In this document: in pieces, positions 18,403 to 25,596 of the stretch | Numbering within the stretch: the stretch's first letter is position 1 | Layout of the letters: every line of letters begins with the position of its first letter | NCBI GenBank assembly: GCA_028875125.1 | Contig: JAPPGC010000066.1 | Coordinates: 1 to 33,645, forward strand | Source: Bacteroidota bacterium | Lineage (GTDB): Bacteria; Bacteroidota; Rhodothermia; Rhodothermales; Bin80 | Length of the DNA: 33,645 bases | Reading direction: 5' to 3' | Position numbers and translations under genes: made by a program | Notes under the pieces: generated by a model | Seen by the model: the letters and a program-made list of their open reading frames with translations, nothing else | What the model was told of the DNA's origin: nothing | The model's database searches: none

Positions 18403-18486
18403 TGCCGGAGGTGGGACTCGAACCCACACATCCGAAGGGACACAGGTTCCTAAGACCTGCGCGTCTACCAGTTCCGCCACTCCGGC
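18403..18486 (-). tRNA. tRNA-Leu (anticodon UAG)
   Basis: Read on the minus strand, the 84-nt sequence folds as a class II tRNA. The acceptor stem is GCCGGAG/CTCCGGC with A as discriminator. The D-arm has TGGTAGACGC, the anticodon stem is CAGGT/ACCTG around the loop CTTAGGA (anticodon TAG), a long variable arm follows, and the T-arm is GTGGG-TTCGAGT-CCCAC. The long variable arm and the anticodon identify leucine (CUN codons). The 3' CCA is not encoded. Confidence 0.97.
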
Positions 18487-18518
18487 ATAGAAATTGCAAG
18501 AAAGGTGGATATACATTC

Positions 18519-19631
18519 ATGAGATATTGTTCCATCCTTTGCCGCGTGGTCGGTGCTTTGCTATTTGGGTCAGTAGCTGCGAATACGTTCGCTCAGGCAG
18601 GGCAGTTTGATCCACTGAGTGCGGACGAAAATGTCGAGGTAGAGCATGTTTGGCGATTTGTTCAAGAGACAGAATCCCGGTCTTCGCTCCCACGCGCGAT
18701 AGATGACAATTGGATTGAAAATGCGCGTTTAGGCACACTTCAGTTGCATGGATGCGCTGCGGCACTCGTAAGTGCCGACGGTCTGGCGGTAACCAGTGCA
18801 ACATGCCTGCGCTCGCTGGAGACCTGGATCCGTCCAGATGACAGTGTTTTTGTAGCTGGTACGCTTTCGGATGAGCGTAAACTACCAGGTCTGACCGTGC
18901 GACAACTCGTGGAAATTCGAGAGTTTGCTCGCATTGAGGATGCATCTGAGGAAATGGAGGCCGGAGTTGAAGCAGAGCTTATTGCGTCCGACGATAGCAG
19001 CACCTTTCGGGAATATGTTTGGCGCACATACAGTGATGTGCGGCTAGTTGTGATCCCTCCCGCGGCAATCACAGACTTTGGGAGCGAGGAAGGTGTATAC
19101 CCCAGATATGCAATAGATTTTGCACTTTTCAGGGTTTACGATAGCCAGGCTCAACCCCTGGATACGGAGAGCTATTTTGCGTGGATTGATCGTAGTCCAT
19201 TTGTCCGGGAGAGGCTCTTCGCAACTGCATTTGACGCAAATACGCCGTTCACTGTCATGACGCTTTCGGATACGTTCAGCTACAATGGTACAATCTCACC
19301 TCCGTACACGACATTGTATGGAATGCTGGACCAGCATTATTCGCATGGCGCGATAGGCGCTTGGGAGCTGACGGAAGACTGGCTATCCGGCATCAAAGAG
19401 AATGATATGGCAACTGCGTTAAATTTTCCCGTGGTCGGTGAATGTGCGCAGACAGGTGCAGGACTTATAAATGTGGATATGGAAATTCTAGGAATTGCCT
19501 TCGATAATGCGAATACCGAGGAAGGTACACATTGCGTGGCTATGTCTACTTCCGGGATATTGGCGCTATTGCGCACTGTACTGAATGCCGAGGGGGTGGC
19601 GGACGAATTGGCTGAACAAGCACTGCCGTAG
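18519..19631 (+). CDS. Inactive, shortened S46-peptidase homologue (pseudo-protease)
   Basis: 370 aa with a Sec signal peptide (ending near FAQA, ~26). The start at 18519 has a good ribosome binding site (AAGGTGG about 10 bp upstream). The chain aligns with the adjacent S46 peptidase: LGTLQLHGCAAALVSADGLAVT matches its LGALRLSSGCSGSFVSDRGLILT, YPRYAIDFALFRVYD matches FPRYSLDLAFLRAYD, and YNGTISPPYTTLYG matches YNGTRAPAFTTFYG. The His before Cys is Thr95 (TSATC against TNHHC), and the Ser of GNSGSP is Thr312 (AQTGAGL). The acidic Asp200 remains. About 290 residues, corresponding to the helical domain, are absent. It is 3 bp from the active gene, so co-expressed. A peptide-binding, regulatory or chaperone role is inference. 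Confidence 0.75.
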   Translation: MRYCSILCRVVGALLFGSVAANTFAQAGQFDPLSADENVEVEHVWRFVQETESRSSLPRAIDDNWIENARLGTLQLHGCAAALVSADGLAVTSATCLRSLETWIRPDDSVFVAGTLSDERKLPGLTVRQLVEIREFARIEDASEEMEAGVEAELIASDDSSTFREYVWRTYSDVRLVVIPPAAITDFGSEEGVYPRYAIDFALFRVYDSQAQPLDTESYFAWIDRSPFVRERLFATAFDANTPFTVMTLSDTFSYNGTISPPYTTLYGMLDQHYSHGAIGAWELTEDWLSGIKENDMATALNFPVVGECAQTGAGLINVDMEILGIAFDNANTEEGTHCVAMSTSGILALLRTVLNAEGVADELAEQALP

Positions 19632-19634
19632 GGG

Positions 19635-21857
19635 ATGATACATAGCCGCATGAATGGATTGTCTGTGGGGTTGCCGCTTCTGATGGTGGTACTGGCGGGC
19701 TGCGCTACTTCTGCTGTGGAAGTTGTGCAGGTGATAGAGCAGCCTCTGGTCGTGGAAGAGGCCCCGCCTCCGGTAGCGGAACCGGTGGAGGAAGCTTCCT
19801 TTGAGGTGGACAGGTTTGATGTTGATCTCGGTCGTTTTGATGGAGGAAAAGTGTGGACCTTCGATAATCCGCCGGTTGACTGGTTCACCGAAGAATATGG
19901 CATAGATGCCGATTCTGCCTGGTTTGCTAAAGCCAGATTGGGTGCCTTAAGACTTTCGTCAGGCTGCTCCGGCAGCTTTGTCTCAGATCGGGGATTGATC
20001 CTGACGAACCACCATTGCGCGCGCGAGAGCATTACGGATGTGTCCCGCGACGGTGAGAGTTTGCTGGAAGAAGGCTTTCTAGCTGCAACTGGTGCGGATG
20101 AGCGAAAAGTACCTGACCTGTATGTTGAGCAGCTCTGGGGAATCACAGATGTTACGAGAAGGGTTCACGGTGCCAGCCGCATCGTACGGGGGGATACTGA
20201 ACGGGTCCAGGCCCGTCGCAACAAAGCTTCGGATATTGAAGAACAGTTGGGAGCGGCGGCAGCAGCACGTGATTCCACTCTGCATGTGGAAGTAGTTGAG
20301 CTCTACAGCGGCGAGCGCTATGCCGCTTACACTTATAGGCGCTTTGAAGACGTGCGCTTGGTCATGGCTCCAGAGGAGCAAATAGGTTATTTCGGGGGTG
20401 AGAGTGACAACTTCACCTTTCCCCGCTATTCGCTTGATCTGGCTTTTTTGCGGGCCTACGACAAAGAAGGCAATCCTGCTGCAACCCCGCATCACTTTGC
20501 GTGGAGTACCGAGGGGGCATCAGTTGGTGATGCGGTCTTTGTCGTGGGCAATCCGGGTTCGACCAGTCGACTTGGCAGTGTATCACAGTTAGTTTTTGAG
20601 CGCGACTATGTGTTGCCTCAACAGGTTGCGGCATTGGAGCGGCGGGCAGAATTACTTCGCCCGTTTGCCAATTCCGCCGAATCGGATACAGCGGATGCGC
20701 TGAACAACATGTGGTTCAATGTCAGTAACACGCTCAAGTCTTTTTCGGGAAGGTTGGTGGGTCTGCAAAATGATACGCTGATCGCTCGGCGCAGCGCAGC
20801 TGAGTACCAGGTCCAGGATGATCTTTTCAAATCGGACTCCCTGTCGGGGCGCTACGGCTCCCTGTTTCAGGAGCTGGATGAACTCCAGCTTTCAAAACGG
20901 GCAGAGGCCGGCCGCATGGCAGGGTTTACATTCTTCGGGACGACGCTCGGGTCAAGGATTCTGTTGCGTGCGCTTTATGGGTACTATTATGCTAATCTGC
21001 AGCGCAGAGGCTTTGTAGATCAGGAAATAATCACGGATGTTCGCAAGGATGCATTGGCACTGGACGATTTCCCCGCAGAAGTGGATGAGTCGCTGATCAA
21101 GTTGCGGCTTCGGGAGATCCAGGAAGCTTTGGGAGCGCAGGATCCGACAATGCGCAGTCTGTTGGGAGAGATCACGATAGATAGCTTGGCCGCAGGCATG
21201 GTCGCGAATACATCACTCGTGGACTCGGCTGGATTTGCCGACCTTTTGGATAAGGGATTTCTAGGAAGCGATGATCCGACCGTTCGGGTGATCAGTGCTT
21301 TGGCCCCGTTGTACTTCACGGCTCAACAGCAGGTGGAGAGTTTTCAGAATCGCGAAGACTTACTTGTAGCGGAGCTGGCGGCACTGCGGTTCGCGCTCTA
21401 CGGCACGGACGTGCCGCCGGACGCGTCCTCTACTTTACGGATATCCGATGGTCGTGTTGGCGGATACGTGTATAACGGAACACGTGCTCCAGCATTCACC
21501 ACATTCTATGGACTGTATGACCACTTTCACGCCTATCGTGATGTCAGCCGGGAGTGGGATCTTCCCGAACGGTGGCGCAATCCTCCCGAGGCACTTGATC
21601 TCTCCACGCCGCTGAGTATGGTCAGTACCAACGATTTAGCCGCGGGTAATTCAGGGTCTCCACTCCTGAATCAGAATCTGGAGGTTGTGGGGTTACTCTA
21701 CGATGGTAACATTGAATCCTTAACCAATGAGTATGTATTCTCCGATCGTGCTGCACGGGCCATTTCGGTGGATGTGCGCGCCATTCTGGAATCGTTGCGC
21801 CACGTTTACGGGGCTGACCGCTTGGTGCAGGAGATAATTTCCGAGTCGGATGAATGA
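19635..21857 (+). CDS. S46 family dipeptidyl-peptidase (DPP7-like), lipoprotein
   Basis: 740 aa, full length for S46. It removes dipeptides from the N-termini of peptides in the periplasm or at the surface. The hydrophobic N-terminus ends in LAGC, a lipobox (Cys23), followed by a Pro/Glu-rich linker. Met6 is an alternative start. The triad is visible: His127 in LTNHHC, Asp268 in FPRYSLDLAF and Ser673 in AAGNSGSPLLN. The helical domain lies between about 310 and 600. Gly691, 18 residues after the Ser (LLYDGNIE), occupies the position of Gly673 in P. gingivalis DPP7 (Arg in DPP11), which would predict hydrophobic rather than acidic P1 preference. It follows the inactive paralogue after 3 bp. 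Confidence 0.93.
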   Translation: MIHSRMNGLSVGLPLLMVVLAGCATSAVEVVQVIEQPLVVEEAPPPVAEPVEEASFEVDRFDVDLGRFDGGKVWTFDNPPVDWFTEEYGIDADSAWFAKARLGALRLSSGCSGSFVSDRGLILTNHHCARESITDVSRDGESLLEEGFLAATGADERKVPDLYVEQLWGITDVTRRVHGASRIVRGDTERVQARRNKASDIEEQLGAAAAARDSTLHVEVVELYSGERYAAYTYRRFEDVRLVMAPEEQIGYFGGESDNFTFPRYSLDLAFLRAYDKEGNPAATPHHFAWSTEGASVGDAVFVVGNPGSTSRLGSVSQLVFERDYVLPQQVAALERRAELLRPFANSAESDTADALNNMWFNVSNTLKSFSGRLVGLQNDTLIARRSAAEYQVQDDLFKSDSLSGRYGSLFQELDELQLSKRAEAGRMAGFTFFGTTLGSRILLRALYGYYYANLQRRGFVDQEIITDVRKDALALDDFPAEVDESLIKLRLREIQEALGAQDPTMRSLLGEITIDSLAAGMVANTSLVDSAGFADLLDKGFLGSDDPTVRVISALAPLYFTAQQQVESFQNREDLLVAELAALRFALYGTDVPPDASSTLRISDGRVGGYVYNGTRAPAFTTFYGLYDHFHAYRDVSREWDLPERWRNPPEALDLSTPLSMVSTNDLAAGNSGSPLLNQNLEVVGLLYDGNIESLTNEYVFSDRAARAISVDVRAILESLRHVYGADRLVQEIISESDE

Positions 21858-21894
21858 TAGCTAGGCAAATAATCCCTATTGCTACTTTATGATG

Positions 21895-21918
21895 CTACGC
21901 TGCGTCTGCGCAGTGTAG
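21895..21918 (+). terminator. Hairpin downstream of the S46 peptidase gene
   Basis: CTACGCTGCG and CGCAGTGTAG form a 10-bp stem (one G-U pair) around a TCTG loop, 37 bp after the stop. It is the strongest hairpin in this gap. There is no T-run after it, so it may be a weak or factor-assisted terminator or an mRNA-stabilising structure. Confidence 0.4.
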
Positions 21919-21984
21919 AATGACGAATTATAGCTAAGTATAAAACCTCCGTTGTTACCTCGCACCTAATGAGACGGATTGAAT

Positions 21985-22047
21985 ATGTTTGAGACTGTTC
22001 CAGAAAACAGTCCCAACAACATGGAGTTGAGTGCTGATAGGAGATGA
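21985..22047 (+). CDS. Possible 20-codon leader ORF before the patatin gene
   Basis: An ATG at 21985 opens a 20-codon frame whose TGA overlaps the patatin ATG (ATGA). A 7-bp hairpin (GACTGTT and AACAGTC, 21993-22012) lies in it. The patatin start has its AGGAG directly abutting the ATG, too close for normal use, so translational coupling from this leader would make sense. No homology or conservation evidence is available. Confidence 0.25.
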   Translation: MFETVPENSPNNMELSADRR

Positions 22048-23213
22048 GCAATACATCTAATCGTAGTGAAGAGGAGCCCTCGAAGCAGCTGGCATTGGTG
22101 CTGACTGGTGGTGGTGCACGATCGGCCTATCAGGCTGGTGTTGTGCACTTCATGAAGGAATTGGCTCCAGAGATTACATTCCCGATCATTACGGGGGTTT
22201 CTGCCGGGGCAATCAATGCTGCATTTCTTGCTGGGCATCCTGACTCGGGAGGTGCAGAAGCTTTATTACGCTGTTGGCAGAATATCAGTCAGGATAAGGT
22301 TTACTTGCCTGAATCCAGCGGAAGCTTGTTTCGGCGCCTTCTGCGGCGTATACGGCCAGGCAATCCTGTGATTCGTGTGGAGGAAGGCGAAGCAATTCTC
22401 AATACAGAGCCGCTGCGCAAGTATTTGTCTGGACAGCTGCCAGCTGCCCCGGACGGTACATTGCCGCAGATTAGCGAGAATCTCGCTAGCGGGAAACTAT
22501 CATCGGTTTGTATTACGACAACCAGCTTCACCACAGGCCAGTCGGTGAGTTGGGTGCAGGGGCGTGACATCGGAATGTGGCACCGCCCGAGTCGCATAGC
22601 ACACAAGACTGAAATCACGCTTGATCACGTGATGGCTTCTTCGGCTTTGCCACTGTTATTTCCTGCGGTAAAGCTTGGCGGAGCATGGCACGGGGACGGA
22701 GGTATTCGTTTGATTGCTCCACTCGCGCCGGCATTGCACTTGGGAGCAACGGACATCATGTGTATTTCGCACAAATACCCACGCTCTTGGGAGGAAGCAG
22801 GTGAGCCAGCGATTGTCGGATATCCGCCAGCTGCACAGGTAATGGGTATCATGCTGAATGCCATTTTTTTGGATGCTTTTGATCATGACATACGAGTGGC
22901 CAAGAGGATAACCAAATTGGTCAGGAGTACGCCGCACGCCGAACGAAATGGAATGCGTCCGGTCAACATTCTTCTGATTCAACCATCCAAAGACATCGGC
23001 ATGCTAGCAAGGGGATTGGAGGTCAGGACGAAGGGGGTCCTGCGGCTGCTTACTCGTGGGCTTGGAAGCGGGGATACCCTGAGCCCAGACTGGCTCAGTG
23101 TAATGTTGTTTGATCCAGAGTTCATCAGTCGGGTGCTGGAGCTGGGTTACGAAGACGGCAAGCGGCAATCTGCTACCATAGAAACATTCTTGGAGAAAGT
23201 TATTGATGTATAA
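22044..23213 (+). CDS. Patatin-like phospholipase
   Basis: 389 aa, no signal peptide. Patatin-family motifs are complete: oxyanion-hole GGGARSAYQAG (22-32), nucleophile elbow GVSAGAINA with Ser53, and the catalytic Asp218 in AWHGDGGIRL. ASSALPLLFPAV just before the DGG is also characteristic. The enzyme is a Ser-Asp dyad lipid acyl hydrolase; the lipid substrate cannot be told. The C-terminal ~150 residues are less typical. The last 8 bases overlap the start of the next gene (DUF5686), indicating translational coupling and a possible shared role in envelope lipid handling. Confidence 0.93.
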   Translation: MSNTSNRSEEEPSKQLALVLTGGGARSAYQAGVVHFMKELAPEITFPIITGVSAGAINAAFLAGHPDSGGAEALLRCWQNISQDKVYLPESSGSLFRRLLRRIRPGNPVIRVEEGEAILNTEPLRKYLSGQLPAAPDGTLPQISENLASGKLSSVCITTTSFTTGQSVSWVQGRDIGMWHRPSRIAHKTEITLDHVMASSALPLLFPAVKLGGAWHGDGGIRLIAPLAPALHLGATDIMCISHKYPRSWEEAGEPAIVGYPPAAQVMGIMLNAIFLDAFDHDIRVAKRITKLVRSTPHAERNGMRPVNILLIQPSKDIGMLARGLEVRTKGVLRLLTRGLGSGDTLSPDWLSVMLFDPEFISRVLELGYEDGKRQSATIETFLEKVIDV

Positions 23214-25584
23214 ACGCAGTATCGGCATAACATCGGGGTTGATCATGCTTCTGTGCATGGCATGTTCACCAGAGATCAAAGCACAGATTCTTCGTGGCCG
23301 CGTTGTTGATGCCAGCACCAATGAAACCCTCCCCAATGCAACGGTGCAGATCGCAGGTACCTACAAAGGAACCATTACAAACCGCGAGGGGGTCTACGAA
23401 ATAGCTGTGGATTATCTGCCAGTTGATCTTGTGGTGCGCTACATCGGCTACCGAACCGATACGCTTACTGCCCACACCGAAACTCCACTGGAGTTTCGGT
23501 TGCAGCCCGTGGCCATCGAGATGAGGCAGATGGTAGTGACAGATGAAGATCCGGCAATATCAATCATGCGTGAGGTGATTGAGCGCAAAGCAGTTTGGCA
23601 GGAGAAGCTGAGCACATTTGAAGCTCAGGCATACTCACGGTATACGTTTTCCAATGACTCCGGGATTGTTGCTATTACTGAATCTGCAGCTACGGCATGG
23701 TGGGATAAGGATCGGGGAATTCGGGAAAAGATAACCGGAACGCGGAACACGGGCAATATACCCTTTGGAGATGAAATGCCTGCAGCACTGACCATGTTGA
23801 ATCTGTATGATGATGACGTGGAAATTAGCGGCCATACACTTTTTGGCGTCACGCATCCGGATGCTCTGGACAAGTATGTATTCACGTTGGAGGGGATGCG
23901 TAGCGTAGATGATGTACTGATCTATGATATTGCCGTTGAACCGAGGTATAGACAGACCAGCGCTTTCGTGGGTACAGTGTCCGTAATGGACGGGGTTTTT
24001 GCGCTCATTGAAGCTAGGTTGTGTCCAGGACCGGCCTTTATATTCCCATTTCCAGTCCGGAGGTATGAGATCACCTATCTGCAGCAGTTTTCCAATTACG
24101 GTGGAGATATTTGGCTGCCAGTGGATTTGCGATCGAATTCCGTGGTTGAAATCTCTTTCGGAGTATTGCTCAGCATTCCACCTGTTGTCGTTGATCAGGT
24201 GTCTCGCTTCACGGACTACCAGTTGAATATTGTATTGGCAGACAGTCTGTTTGAGGAAGGTTGGAGGCTGCAAGTAGATTCATTAGCGGTAGCATCTGAC
24301 GAAGGATTCCAGCGTGAAGGGGTTGTGGTCCCGCTTAATCCCGAAGAAACAATAGCCTATGCATCCATAGACAGTACTCACACGCTCAGGGAAGCCTACG
24401 AGTTACGGGGACCCCTAGGACGTGCAGTGAACAGGCGCGCCGAAATGGAAGAGCGACGCGAATCTACGAATAGGATCTTCGGTTTTTTCGCTGATCTTGG
24501 GATTTCGCCGCGTGTGTGGTACAACCGGGTAGATGATTTCCATGGAGGTCTAGGATACCGCAAAGAATTCTCTCGTGAAGAATCCGACCATACGTTTGCC
24601 GTAGAAGTGGGGGCAGGATTGAGCACCGGGCAAAAAGGAACTGAGCAATTTTCTTATGATGGAGCCGTTCACTGGGAGAAAGATTGGTTCATCAATGTGG
24701 GGTACCGTTCGGAAAACACTTTCACCTATCAGTCCGGCAACAAAAACAGATTGACTAACAGTAGCTTGATGCTCATTGGGCAGGACGATTACTTTGATTA
24801 CTATCGAAGGCAGGGGATTTCACTCACTGGGGGTTATCAAATACGAGCTTCTAGGGGTACGATATCGGCCACGTACCTGCATGAAAATCATTCACCGTTG
24901 ACCGGTAACACCAGTTACGACTTGCTAGGAAGGAGTGAACCACAGCGGCCAAATGCATCGATTATGGAAGGCGAAATGCGGACTGTCACGATTGAGTATA
25001 ATTTCGGTCGCCCTTCGGTGATACTAATTGATCCATCAAAGCACTTGGCTATCAGTGCTGAATTCTCAATGCCACAGTCAGATTTTGTTTTTCGCCGGTA
25101 CTTTCTGAGAGCGGGGGGCCGCGTAAACACATTCTTGCGCAGACGTTTTATACCGGCAACCCTTGACTACGGCATTTCAGTAGGCCTGGCTTCCGAAGGC
25201 GGTCGGACTCTGCCGCTGCAGCGTTCATTTATTGTTGAAGGAGGCACCACGGTTTATCATTGGGATGGTTCGTTGCACACCCTTAGGGGACTCCCATATC
25301 AAGGCAGTGGAATAGTTTTTGGACACTGGGAGCATAACTTTCGTACGCTACCCTTTGAGTTGCTGGGGCTGTCGTCCATGGTTGATAGGGGCTACAATGT
25401 CTCAGTTTTTGGTGGGCATGCACTTGTTCGAGGGTTGGGGGTATCGCGGCACCGCTGGCGTCGTCATAATGAGTTAGGGCTGTCCCTGAGCGGAATTTTT
25501 GGTTTAGCACGTGTGGATTTCGCCTATCACATTGAGGAAAAACGTTTCCCGTATCCGACGTTTGGTCTAGCGCGCCTCTTTTGA
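23206..25584 (+). CDS. DUF5686 outer-membrane protein with carboxypeptidase-regulatory-like domain (paralogue 1)
   Basis: 792 aa from the ATG at 23206, with GGAGAAAG upstream as ribosome binding site. A signal peptide ends near IKAQ. The carboxypeptidase-D regulatory-like beta-sandwich (~30-110) reads GRVVDASTNETLPNATVQIAG, then GTITNREGVYEI and VVRYIGY. The DUF5686 region follows (SIMREVIERK, AYSRYTF, FGVTHPDALDKYVFTLEG, YDIAVEP and WLPVDLR). The C-terminal half has the alternating pattern of an outer-membrane beta-barrel and ends in the aromatic residue Phe, as barrels do. Function unknown for the family. Coupled to patatin upstream and followed by a second paralogue after 12 bp. Confidence 0.87.
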   Translation: MYKRSIGITSGLIMLLCMACSPEIKAQILRGRVVDASTNETLPNATVQIAGTYKGTITNREGVYEIAVDYLPVDLVVRYIGYRTDTLTAHTETPLEFRLQPVAIEMRQMVVTDEDPAISIMREVIERKAVWQEKLSTFEAQAYSRYTFSNDSGIVAITESAATAWWDKDRGIREKITGTRNTGNIPFGDEMPAALTMLNLYDDDVEISGHTLFGVTHPDALDKYVFTLEGMRSVDDVLIYDIAVEPRYRQTSAFVGTVSVMDGVFALIEARLCPGPAFIFPFPVRRYEITYLQQFSNYGGDIWLPVDLRSNSVVEISFGVLLSIPPVVVDQVSRFTDYQLNIVLADSLFEEGWRLQVDSLAVASDEGFQREGVVVPLNPEETIAYASIDSTHTLREAYELRGPLGRAVNRRAEMEERRESTNRIFGFFADLGISPRVWYNRVDDFHGGLGYRKEFSREESDHTFAVEVGAGLSTGQKGTEQFSYDGAVHWEKDWFINVGYRSENTFTYQSGNKNRLTNSSLMLIGQDDYFDYYRRQGISLTGGYQIRASRGTISATYLHENHSPLTGNTSYDLLGRSEPQRPNASIMEGEMRTVTIEYNFGRPSVILIDPSKHLAISAEFSMPQSDFVFRRYFLRAGGRVNTFLRRRFIPATLDYGISVGLASEGGRTLPLQRSFIVEGGTTVYHWDGSLHTLRGLPYQGSGIVFGHWEHNFRTLPFELLGLSSMVDRGYNVSVFGGHALVRGLGVSRHRWRRHNELGLSLSGIFGLARVDFAYHIEEKRFPYPTFGLARLF

Positions 25585-25596
25585 TTTTAGCAACGA

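Noticed and set aside
18396..18518. Upstream extension of the inactive S46 gene through the tRNA
   Set aside because: The extension would run antisense through tRNA-Leu; the signal peptide and RBS place the start at 18519.
19337..20146. 269-codon open frame on the minus strand
   Set aside because: It lies antisense across the two S46 genes, is Ser/Thr/Pro-rich with no family pattern, and the plus-strand genes are certain.
23635..24273. 212-codon open frame on the minus strand
   Set aside because: Antisense to the first DUF5686 gene; no recognisable domain.
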